The notes under the pieces are model-generated. The model was not told the DNA's origin, did not search any database, and saw only the letters and a program-made list of their open reading frames with translations. Shown piece by piece: positions 11,218-21,231 of a DNA stretch of 64,000 nucleotides. Both the position numbers and the translations under genes were made by a program. The stretch's first letter is position 1, and each line of letters begins with the position of its first letter. This stretch comes from Pseudorasbora parva (lineage: Eukaryota; Chordata; Actinopteri; Cypriniformes; Gobionidae), in contig NC_090187.1 of assembly GCF_024679245.1 (NCBI RefSeq), positions 22,715,995 to 22,779,994 on the forward strand, written 5' to 3'.

Positions 11218-12830
11218 TTATGTAAGCAGTAAAAGACTGTAAAAATGCTGCAGTAAAACAGTTAATTGGTTAAGAGAGAGTATTGAGAGATTTTTTGTTT
11301 TGAAATTCACAAAGCCTTTATTTACAAAAAATAATTGTTGCAAAAACATAACATGGAAAGAAAGAAAACAAACAAACAAAAAACCTCCAGATAACTCAAC
11401 ACAAATCAATACAGTGTGAAAATCTATTCATCTTCAAATATTTGACATAGGCTACAGCAGCATTACAAAACCAAATATTTTTAAAAGACAATATATCACC
11501 AACATATTTATAGTAATAAAAATCAATTAAGATTCTAGATTGCACCAAGTTAAAAAACAAAATGACAATGTTTTGTACTGTATCTTGTTCTATTTTCTTT
11601 CTCCTGCTCAAATAAATAGCCATTTTTGCTTGTCCCACCATGAAATTAAGCAACTGGTATAAAAACTTTTTTTCTTTAAAACATATTTGTAAAATGGTGA
11701 TTTGTAAAAAAAAACTCTCCATTGTGGTTTTTGGTCTTCATTCATCCTGAAAAAATCATAGATAAGGTGTATCAATCCTGTTATTCAACTTTTTCTTGTT
11801 AATAGTGATTAAACAGTATTTATACAAACAATTTCTGTGACAGGAAAAAAAAATGAAAATAAAACAGTGGACCTATCCAATTTGAGAGCAAACTTTAACT
11901 GTGGAAAACATTCTTCCGAGTCTGGATTACACAGTCCATTATTATAGTCTGTTAATAAGTCTCTCATGAACACTTAGAGCAGATTCCCATCTTCGAAAAA
12001 GTTGTGCTATAACTTGAGTAGAATTGATTCCAAGACGTTGCGAAAATCCTTCTTCATTTTTTAAATCAAGTCCAACTACTTCCAGCAAATGGAAAAATAC
12101 ACTATTTTGCCGTCGATAAGTGCATTGTTTAGTCCAGGAATTAAACAATTATTTGTTAAGTCCAATCGCTTTCCATGGATTAAAGGTTCTTTTAATAACC
12201 AGTTAAGAGATTTTGAGTCCTCCACTTTCTGATAAGTGAAAAAGATTCCACATTTTAAAAACATTCTTATAAAAAAACAGTTAACATAGGAAAATTAAGT
12301 TTCAATGCATCCATCAAAAAAATGTTCTTTAGATCTTCTTCTTTAAACAGGAAAAGCACACTTTGTGGGATCCATTGTAGCTTATCCCAAAAAAAGTCAA
12401 CTTACAAAGCTTGTAATTTTGTTAACAAAGTTAACAAGGGATCCAAACAAGCAAACTTATGCCACAGTGAAGCCACTAAATTATTGGCAATTAAAACTCA
12501 CCCTCTAAATGACATCTTTTGAACCAGCTATTTCCATTTGTCAAGCTGACCTTTGGCTTTCTCAATTATACCCTCCCAGTTCTTTTGTATAACCCCTTCA
12601 TCACCAATAAAAACTCCTAAATATTTAAAACCTATTTTCCCCTATTCCAAACCCATAGGAAGTTTAGGTTTATCGTGTTCCAATCACCAACTAAAAAAGC
12701 TTTACTTTTTTCCAATTGATATTTGCAGAAGAAATGTTCTTAAACATTTTCATTTTCTGAAGCATCACTACATACAAACTCATAAACTTCCATTCTTTTC
12801 TTAAAATATCTTGCCCCATTTATATTTAAA
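11218..12830 (-). pseudogene. LINE (L1/Tx1-type) ORF2 3' part, degenerate
   Basis: On the minus strand, pieces in changing frames resemble the C-terminal half of fish L1/Tx1-type reverse transcriptases. From upstream to downstream there is a segment near 12650-12550 reading KYLGVFIGDEG and NWEGIIEKAKGQLDKW, a block near 12260-11945 with NWLLKEPLIHGK and IAQLFRRWESAL, and a block near 11640-11560 with VGQAKMAIYLSRRKKIEQ. Stops and frameshifts separate these blocks. The YxDD catalytic region is not seen, so the 5' part is lost or further degraded. No tail marking the 3' end is clear. Confidence 0.55.
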
Positions 12831-12869
12831 GATGCAAAATTGATTTTATTCATTTCTAAAAAGAAAAGA

Positions 12870-13675
12870 GGGGGAAAAAACAAATCCCCTTAGCAGAAAC
12901 CATTTGCCATTGCTATGCAGTTACACCTGACACCTTAGTGCTCCCAATCCAATCCAATCCTCCCTCCTTTGAACAAAACAGTCAAAGAATGAAGTTTAAA
13001 CAAACAATATTTATTGAAGAGTATTTTCTATAGAATCTTAAGATAGTACTTGCTGAAGATGGCTTTACTGTTGGTGAATCTGGCAGTACTTGGTCTGTGC
13101 TAATACTGGGTGAAGCTGGATGTGGATCATCTGGGTCTGTGCTAGTACTGGTAGATGATGCAGTGTCTCCTCTTCTTACAAACTTAACTTGGTTCTTGTA
13201 ATATTTAACTAGCGAACTAGTGATTCAGCTATCAAGAATCTTTGTGAGTGATGACATTAGTGTTGTTATCAAGAATTAACTTTAGTACAAGTGAACATGT
13301 AATCCCTGATATCAAAAAGTCATTGTTACTAGTAAAAATTCCATACCTAATATCAAGAATTCACATTGTAAATAGTGAACATTTAATTATTGATATAAAA
13401 AATGCATACATTGTTAATGAATAAAAGCTAAAGTGGCTTCCCAAAGCATGCTACTGTGTTTTATATTATGCATGTTAAAGCAATATTTGATTTATGGTTA
13501 TTATTTACTGAGGGATGTGCATCCATATAGGCCAGTATGTCCAGCTAATTAATATCAACATTTTAAATCCAATATAGCCTATAAATCAATAGTCAATCAA
13601 TGTCAAATTGTCAATACATTGCTTCCCATCTTGCATAAATTGTGCAGTAGTTTAGAGTTGTAACTTAACATTGAC
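12870..13675. other. Unassigned AT-rich interval
   Basis: Contains loosely repeated segments around 13085-13390 (variants of ATCAAGAATT, about 50 bp apart) but no recognised gene. It separates LINE fragments that could once have been one insertion. Confidence 0.35.
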
Positions 13676-14414
13676 TTAAGCCCTATTCGGACTGGATTAG
13701 TTTAACATGGGGACGTGGGGGTAAAGTAATTATAACCAGAGGTTCTCTGTGATTTTAGTCCCGTCCGAATGTGCCATCTCGGTAATCATTACGGACAATG
13801 TCAGTAAAGATTACCGAGACTTTTACCTTCTGTAAAAAGGTCCGGAAAAATTACCTCAGGTAATACTAATCCCGTTCGAATAGACCTGCTGTAAAAATGT
13901 ATGGTAAAATTCCGTCATTGCCTGTTTAAAAGTTAAAAAAAGAGCACATTTTGCGACCTTGGAGGCACTTGAAGCATTCGGTTGCGTTGTAGGTGGTGGG
14001 ACAAATCTGTGGAAAATGTCCGGTATTTTCCGCATATCATTTAAAGCAAAAAGAAGATCAAAAGCACTTATTAGAGGCACAACACATTTTAGCTCTAGGA
14101 AAGTGTCTATTACCAACATAATCCAATCAGAATCGTTAGACTGGACCTAACTGTTTATTAAAACACACATATATATTGGAGACGGAGTTCAGACTGGCGC
14201 TCAGGTTGTGTGTTTGCTCACGTTATAACGGTAACGTCATACGCACATGATGTCAAGGAGGTGCGTAAAGCGAGTTACTCCTCCCACTTCTGCTAGTTTT
14301 ACTGAGATGTCTTATCCCGTGCGAATTGGCCATTAATATTACAGACGTCCTGAGGTAAAATGACTTTACCCCCATGTCCCCATGTTAAACTAATCCAGTC
14401 CGAATAGGGCTTAA
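13676..14414. mobile_element. TTAA-flanked MITE, family C
   Basis: TTAA at 13676-13679 and 14411-14414 bounds a 731-bp element. Its ends are long inverted repeats starting GCCCTATTCGGACTGGATTA and matching for more than 40 bp with one or two differences. There is no transposase. The near-identical arms suggest a fairly recent copy. The TTAA target fits piggyBac or Kolobok; since TTAA is palindromic, it could in part belong to the arms. Confidence 0.72.
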
Positions 14415-15205
14415 GACTAGATAATCATTGTCTTGTTTTAAAATTATGTAGCCTTTGTGCACTTATGATGAGGAGGAGGACCATCACGCCCATATATCTG
14501 TCTGGCATCCACACAGATATTTCGGCTGGAAAATGCACAGTTCATTTTATGCACGCGTATATGAACGCATGTTCATGCACGACGCGGATCTTTTCCGAGC
14601 TGCAGTAAACAAACACCGTTGCCCTTTGTCGATTATCACAAAAAAACATTAAACATTTTATTTCTCAGGAATAAACACACAAAACACCGCTCTGAAAGTG
14701 GCTGGCATTAGCTAGCTAGACAGACCAATATATGCATAGCCTGCTTGTCCAGCTTGGCAAGACAACAGAAGAGATGCACATCAACTTAACTTTAGGCTAT
14801 GGTTGCTGTTGTTTGCTGTTCCCGCAATTCACTCTCATGGTATTTTTTTCCCCCTCTTTTCATGGCCAGAAGGATAATTCCGCGTTATTATTATATTATC
14901 ATCAGTGTTTACAACATTGATTGACACGCTTTGACACGAGGGGGAGGCGGGACCTTGAGTAATTTGCGGGGCCCTACGCAGCTTACATAGTGAGCGTATA
15001 GGGCTGTTCACTCTGAATACCATATTGCTTTAATATTTTTAATTATTATCATTTACAAGCTCAGGGTTTAAACTTCTCACAATTTTCTTCAACCAATAAA
15101 TTTATTTGTTGATAAATAAGCCTTCCACCATAAACTATTTGTTTTTGTTTTTTATCAGCGAATTGTTTAATGTCTGGAAAATATCCACAGACACATACTC
15201 CTCTC

Positions 15206-15329
15206 TTATTTTTCATTGCTTTGAGGAATACTTGAATAATCTACTTCATAATCACGACTGAAAGAATCTCTTTGAGAAAAACTGAAACTTGAATCCGAAG
15301 ATTCATTTCCACTTTCCAAATCTTCTTTG

Positions 15330-15377
<48 letters not shown>

Positions 15378-15850
15378 GCATCAGCCACATTTGTTTTTTT
15401 CTGCTTAACCCACCACAGCCAAAGCATTTCATTTTATCAATAGTGGCATAGAAAGCATAATCTAAGTTGTCAACCTTGATGTTAAAAGTCAAATCAAGTT
15501 CTTCACTATCTTTCAAGATGATGAAGACAAATCTTCTAAAAGAAACTACATGCTGTAGCAGTGGTGAGGCATTACCAAAAACAATTGTCTTAATCTGTGA
15601 GACTATTTTCCATAGCAAGACCACATTAGTGTCATCCTCATTAACAAAAGGTGGAATATTAGACAATGTAACCTTTTTTGAGGGTGTCGAAAGCAAAAAA
15701 CAGGTGTAAACTGATTATTAACAACAATTCCCTTCGCTACTAACTCCTTTGCCTTCTCCACCGAACTCAAGAAAACCACTATACAGCACTATTCATTTTA
15801 GATACAGATAACATACTATCGTGCCCAACTACAATTCCCATCGCCAAACA
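15206..15850 (-). pseudogene. LINE (L1/Tx1-type) ORF1 fragment
   Basis: Minus-strand translation gives a block resembling fish L1/Tx1 ORF1 proteins: SVEKAKELVAKGIVV, then LSTPSKKVTLSNIPPFVNED, then SPLLQHVVSFRRFVFIILK, then a CCHC-knuckle start KCFGCG. Frame changes near 15690 and 15405 break it. After the second change, the frame is an aspartate run encoded by the (CAT)n tract followed by an acidic, serine-rich tail. The order matches the nucleic-acid-binding ORF1 of these LINEs. It lies upstream, in the same orientation, of the ORF2 remnant at 11218-12830. Confidence 0.6.
15331..15377. repeat. (CAT)n microsatellite
   Basis: About 15 CAT units with one interruption. On the minus strand it encodes an aspartate run within the LINE ORF1 remnant. 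Confidence 0.92.
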
Positions 15851-16067
15851 ACAATCTTCAACACTCACTGTGAGATTCTACAAACAACCAGTCCTCCATA
15901 ACCACACACGGGGGGAAAACCCGCACGTAACCCAAAACCAACAACAACAAAAAAGCCACAAAAATAAACAAACATATAATTAAAAAAATAAAAATAAAAG
16001 ATAGATAGAGCTGACTCAGAGTATCAAGCTTCACATGCACTCTCCAAACGCTCACGCCCACACACAA

Positions 16068-17439
<1,372 letters not shown>

Positions 17440-17451
17440 ATGTTGGAAAGC

Positions 17452-18913
17452 CTACTACCAATTAAGCATATTAGGTGATGTGCATCTCTGTAATGAGAAG
17501 GGGTGTGGTCTAATGACATCAACACCCTATATCAGGTGTGCATAATTATTAGGCAACTTCCTTTCCTTTGGCAAAATGGGTCAAAAGAAGGACTTGACAG
17601 GCTCAGAAAAGTCAAAAATGGTGAGATATATTGCAGAGGGATGCAGCAGTCTTAAAATAGCCAAGCTTCTGAAGCGTGATCAACGAACAATCAAGCGTTT
17701 CATTCAAAATAGTCAACAGGGTCGCAAGAAGCGTGTGGAAAAACCAAGGCGCAAAATAACTGCCCGTGAATTGAGAAAAGTCAAGTGTGCAGCTGCCAAG
17801 ATGTCACTTGCCACCAGTTTGGCCATATTTCAGAGCTGCAACATCAATGGAGTGCCCAAAAGCAAAAGGTGTGCAATACTCAGAGACATGGCCAAGGTAA
17901 GAAAGGCAGAAAGTCGACCACCACTGAACAAGACACACAAGCTGAAACGTCAAGACTGGGCCAAGAAATATCTCAAGACTGATTTTCTAAGGATTTATGG
18001 ACTGATGAAATGAGAGTGAGTCTTGATGGGCCAGATGGATGGGCCCGTGGCTGGATTGGTAAAGGGCAGAGAGCTCCAGTCCGACTCAGACGCCAGCAAG
18101 GTGGAGGTGGAGGACTGGTTTGGGCTGGTATCATCAAAGATGAGCTTGTGGGGCCTTTTCGGGTTGAGGATGGAGTCAAGCTCAACTCCCAGTCCTACTG
18201 CCAGTTTCTGGAAGACACCTTCTTCAAGCAGTGGTACAGGAAGAAGTCTGCATCCTTCAAGAAAAACATGATTTTCATGCAGGACAATGCTCCATCACAC
18301 GCGTCCAAGTTACTCCACAGCGTGGCTGGCAAGAAAGGGTATAAAAGAAGAAAATCTAATGATATGGCCTCCTTGTTCACCTGATCTGAACCCCATTGAA
18401 AACCTGTGGTCCATCATCAAATGTGCGATTTACAAGGAGGGAAAACAGTACACCTCTCTGAACAGTGTCTGGGAGGCTGTGGTTGCTGCTGCACGCAATG
18501 TTGATGGTGAACAGATCAAAACACTGACAGAATCCATGGATGGCAGGCTTTTGAGTGTCCTTGCAAAGAAAGGTGGCTATATTGGTCACTGATTTGTTTT
18601 TGTTTGTTTTTTTGAATGTCAGAAATGTATATTTGTGAATGTTGAGATGTTATATTGGTTTCACTGGTAAAATAAATAAATAATTGAAATGGGTATAAAT
18701 TTGCTTTTTGTTAAGTTGCCTAATAATTGTGCACAGTAATATTCACCTGCACACACAGATATCCCCCTAAAATAGCTAAAACTAAAAACTAAAACTTCCA
18801 AAAATATTCAGCTTTGATATTAATGAGTTTTTTGTGTTCATTGAGAACATGGTTGTTGTTCAATAATAAAATTAATCCTCAAAAATACAACTTGCCTAAT
18901 AATTCTGCACTCC

Positions 18914-18916
<3 letters not shown>
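17452..18916 (+). mobile_element. Tc1-like element alpha, left end lost
   Basis: A Tc1 transposase pseudogene is flanked by subterminal repeats: GTGCATAATTATTAGGCAAC at 17537-17556 and its inverted counterpart near 18715-18734. The right outer end, TTGCCTAATAATTCTGCAC followed by TCCCTG, abuts the TA target at 18917. The matching outer left end is absent; recognisable element sequence begins only near 17452. With a missing end and a broken transposase, this copy cannot move by itself. Confidence 0.72.
17576..18592 (+). pseudogene. Tc1-like transposase, two compensating frameshifts
   Basis: The ATG at 17576 opens an N-terminal helix-turn-helix region (GSEKSKMVRYIAEGCSSLKI, then RDQRTIKRFIQ). 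The frame breaks after KTDF near 17984, where a T tract appears one base short. The catalytic part continues in the next frame with LWTDE, then WAGIIKDELVGPF and FMQDNAPSHASK. An extra T near 18310 restores the first frame for YSTAWLARKG, SPDLNPIENLWSIIK and the C-terminal GGYIGH before the stop. The DD..E residues (WTDE, QDNAP, PIEN) survive. At about 340 codons the length is normal for Tc1. This is a cut-and-paste transposase remnant. Confidence 0.85.

Positions 18917-18978
<62 letters not shown>
18917..18978. repeat. (TA)n microsatellite between two Tc1 elements
   Basis: About 31 TA units. Both neighbouring Tc1-type elements insert at TA, and each abuts this tract, so it may include or descend from their target duplications. 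Confidence 0.93.
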
Positions 18979-18981
<3 letters not shown>

Positions 18982-19276
18982 TCTTGTTCAAAATAATAGC
19001 AGTACAATGTGACTAACCAGAATAATCAAGGTTTTTAGTATATTTTTTATTGCTACGTGGCAAACAAGTTACCAGTAGGTTCAGTAGATTTTCAGAAAAC
19101 AAACAAGACCCAGCATTCATGATCTGCACGCTCTTAAGGCTGTGCAATTGGGCAATTAGTTGAAAGGGGTGTGTTCAAAAAAATAGCAGTGTCAACCTTT
19201 GACTGTACAAACTCAAAACTATTTTGTACAAAAAAAAAAATTTTTCTGGGATTTAGCAATCCGGTGAATCACTAAA

Positions 19277-19441
19277 CTAATATTTAGTTGTATGACCACA
19301 GTTTTTTAAAACTGCTTGACATCTGTGTGGCATGGAGTCAACCAACTTGTGGCACCTCTCAGCTGTTATTCCACTCCATGATTCTTTAACAACATTCCAC
19401 AATTCATTCACATTTCTTGGTTTTGCTTCAGAAACAGCATT
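19277..19441 (-). pseudogene. Tc1-like transposase, C-terminal part (interrupted gene)
   Basis: This holds the last 54 codons of the transposase that starts at 25593, including NVNELWNVVKESW and KLVDSMPHRCQAVLKNCG, ending at a TAG at 19277-19279. The motif SMPHR is the usual Tc1 C-terminal signature (SMPRR in many relatives). The reading frame matches that of the upstream part only if a three-base core at the DIRS junction is counted once, which also locates the insertion point. Confidence 0.85.
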
Positions 19442-19460
19442 TCCCTTTCGGGGAACTCGA

Positions 19461-19616
19461 GCTGCGTCAAAACGCTGTGAGAACGCCTCTGCGTTAATGC
19501 GTCGTGAAGCGCCTGTAGAACCATTCCATCGGAAAAAAGATCGATCGTCTGCGTGATGACGTCATCGACCGGAAGCTATAAAACGTCCGTGAAAACAAAC
19601 AGGAACTAGCTTCTGA
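19461..19616 (+). repeat. DIRS A1 left inverted terminal repeat
   Basis: About 156 bp running from GCTGCGTC to TTCTGA, repeated in inverted orientation at 24575-24730 with few differences. The outermost 21 bp are outside the repeat and are matched instead by the internal complementary region. Confidence 0.85.
19557..19583 (+). promoter_or_regulatory. DIRS A1 candidate promoter: CRE, ETS-like site, TATA box
   Basis: A perfect palindromic CRE, TGACGTCA, lies at 19557-19564, followed by an ETS-like CCGGAAG (19569-19575) and TATAAAA (19577-19583). The ORF1 ATG is 173 bp downstream of the TATA box, a plausible leader. The same three motifs occur in the other inverted repeat, pointing back into the element. 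Confidence 0.6.
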
Positions 19617-19755
19617 GCCTTCAGCAAGCGATCTGTGTGAACCTGTCTGTCTATTTGGTGTTTTTGTCTGTCTATATCAAGAGATTTTCCACCCTTTTGT
19701 TAAATATTGCAGTATATATTAACAAACAAAGAGAAAATAAAATAGATAGAGTAAA

Positions 19756-21231
19756 ATGGCGAGTGAAAGCAGCTTTAAGAGGTGTGTTCATCCCTGCCCA
19801 CGCTACATCACGAGCGGGGATACACACTCTCTTTGTGTAGCCTGCTTGGGAGCGCAGCATGCCCAGGCAGCCCTCGAGGGGGCTGCTTGCGAGCACTGTG
19901 AGCGTATGCCACTGAGAACGCTGCGCTCCCGCCGGGCACTCTTCGAGGAGGGTGCCTCGGCTCGTGTTCCCCGCGGCTCTGGTCCCGCTGTCGCTGAGGC
20001 GGAGCGGAGGCTGCAGTCGTGGGGATCACAATTGGATGTTGCAGAGGGGTTAGAGACGGGCGCTGCCTTATCTCTGCCCTCACCTGCACCATCCAGCGGC
20101 TCTTCTCGGGGCATGGAAGCACGCATGGCGGTTTCTTCCCCCCCGAGAGAGTCGCCGGTGCTCCAACTATCCAGCTCCGAGGAGGTGGACGTTGAGAGCA
20201 TCGCGACTGAAGATTCGCCACTTCAGTCCCCTGCGAGTGAGGAGCTCGTTGAGGTTTTAACGCGAGCTGTGGCCAGACTAAATATTGACTGGCCCATAGA
20301 AAGATCTGAGGCAGGAAGAAGAAAATCTAGTAAATTAGATGAAAGATTCCTGCCCGCTCGCGCTTCAGAACCTCAGCGACGGGGCCTGCCGTTCTTCCAT
20401 GATTTGCAAACCGAGGTGGCAAAGTCATGGAGGAGACCGGCATCATACCGTGTGTTCAGCCCTCAGACTTCGGTCTATAGCAACATCATGGGGCTGAAGC
20501 ACTACGGTTATGGGGCGATGCCAAAGGTAGAAGAGACGCTCGCGAGCCATCTCTCGCCTTCCTCGGCATCGTCCCTGAAGGCCCCGACTTTGCCCACCAG
20601 ACCATTAAAAACAACGTCGGCACTGGTGGGCAAAGCGTACTCGGCGGCAGGTCAGGCTGCTGCATGCCTGCATACTATGGCTATAATGCAGGCTTATCAG
20701 GCTGACCTGCTCAGGGACTTAGATGGACGTGATGAAGTGGGGGGAGATATTATAAATGAGCTCAGAACATCAGCTGATCTTGCTCTCCGGGCCACCAAGG
20801 AGACGGCCAGATGTGTTGGCCGCTCTATGGCAGCCTTGGTGGCTACGGAGAGGCATTTATGGCTCAACCCCACTGAAATCAAGGAGAGGGAGAAAAGCTT
20901 CCTGCTCGACGCGCCGCTGTCTCCTGGTGGCCTCTTCGGTGACGCAGTACACACTGTCACCGAGAGGTTCCAGGAGTCAAAGAAGCAAGCTGCGGCGCTA
21001 AAGCAGTTTCTCCCTCTCCGGGTCCAGGTCCCTGGGGCTGCCGCTGACATCAGGCAGCCCAAGCCGAGTACGAGCTCCGCTCACAGGGCGCAACAAAAGC
21101 AGAGCGTCGCCGCTCGAGCTCCCCCTCAGCGCGGGGACGAGGGGCGGCGCTCTCAGGCGAGGCCTTCGAGGGGCAGGGCTGATCTGCGGACAGTCCTGAT
21201 CGCCAAGAAGGCCTCGTCGAAGCGTTCCTGA
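19756..21231 (+). CDS. DIRS A1 ORF1 (gag-like) protein
   Basis: 491 residues from a true ATG; the first ORF after the candidate promoter. The N-terminus has a Cys/His array that could bind zinc: C10, C14, H24, C27, C30, H35, C45 and C48, around the motif CLGAQHA. The middle is Ser/Pro/Glu-rich (about 70-170) and is followed by a more conserved region (180-420). The C-terminus is basic. By position this is the DIRS gag-like protein, presumed to package RNA; its function is not shown by the sequence. Its stop codon is in the context TCC TGA C, which may be a recoding site. Copy A2 encodes a closely similar 493-residue protein. Confidence 0.85.
   Translation: MASESSFKRCVHPCPRYITSGDTHSLCVACLGAQHAQAALEGAACEHCERMPLRTLRSRRALFEEGASARVPRGSGPAVAEAERRLQSWGSQLDVAEGLETGAALSLPSPAPSSGSSRGMEARMAVSSPPRESPVLQLSSSEEVDVESIATEDSPLQSPASEELVEVLTRAVARLNIDWPIERSEAGRRKSSKLDERFLPARASEPQRRGLPFFHDLQTEVAKSWRRPASYRVFSPQTSVYSNIMGLKHYGYGAMPKVEETLASHLSPSSASSLKAPTLPTRPLKTTSALVGKAYSAAGQAAACLHTMAIMQAYQADLLRDLDGRDEVGGDIINELRTSADLALRATKETARCVGRSMAALVATERHLWLNPTEIKEREKSFLLDAPLSPGGLFGDAVHTVTERFQESKKQAAALKQFLPLRVQVPGAAADIRQPKPSTSSAHRAQQKQSVAARAPPQRGDEGRRSQARPSRGRADLRTVLIAKKASSKRS

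Noticed and set aside
19803..20221. Minus-strand frames opposite DIRS ORF1
   Set aside because: Antisense shadows without recognisable features; the sense frame has the Cys/His array and conserved position.
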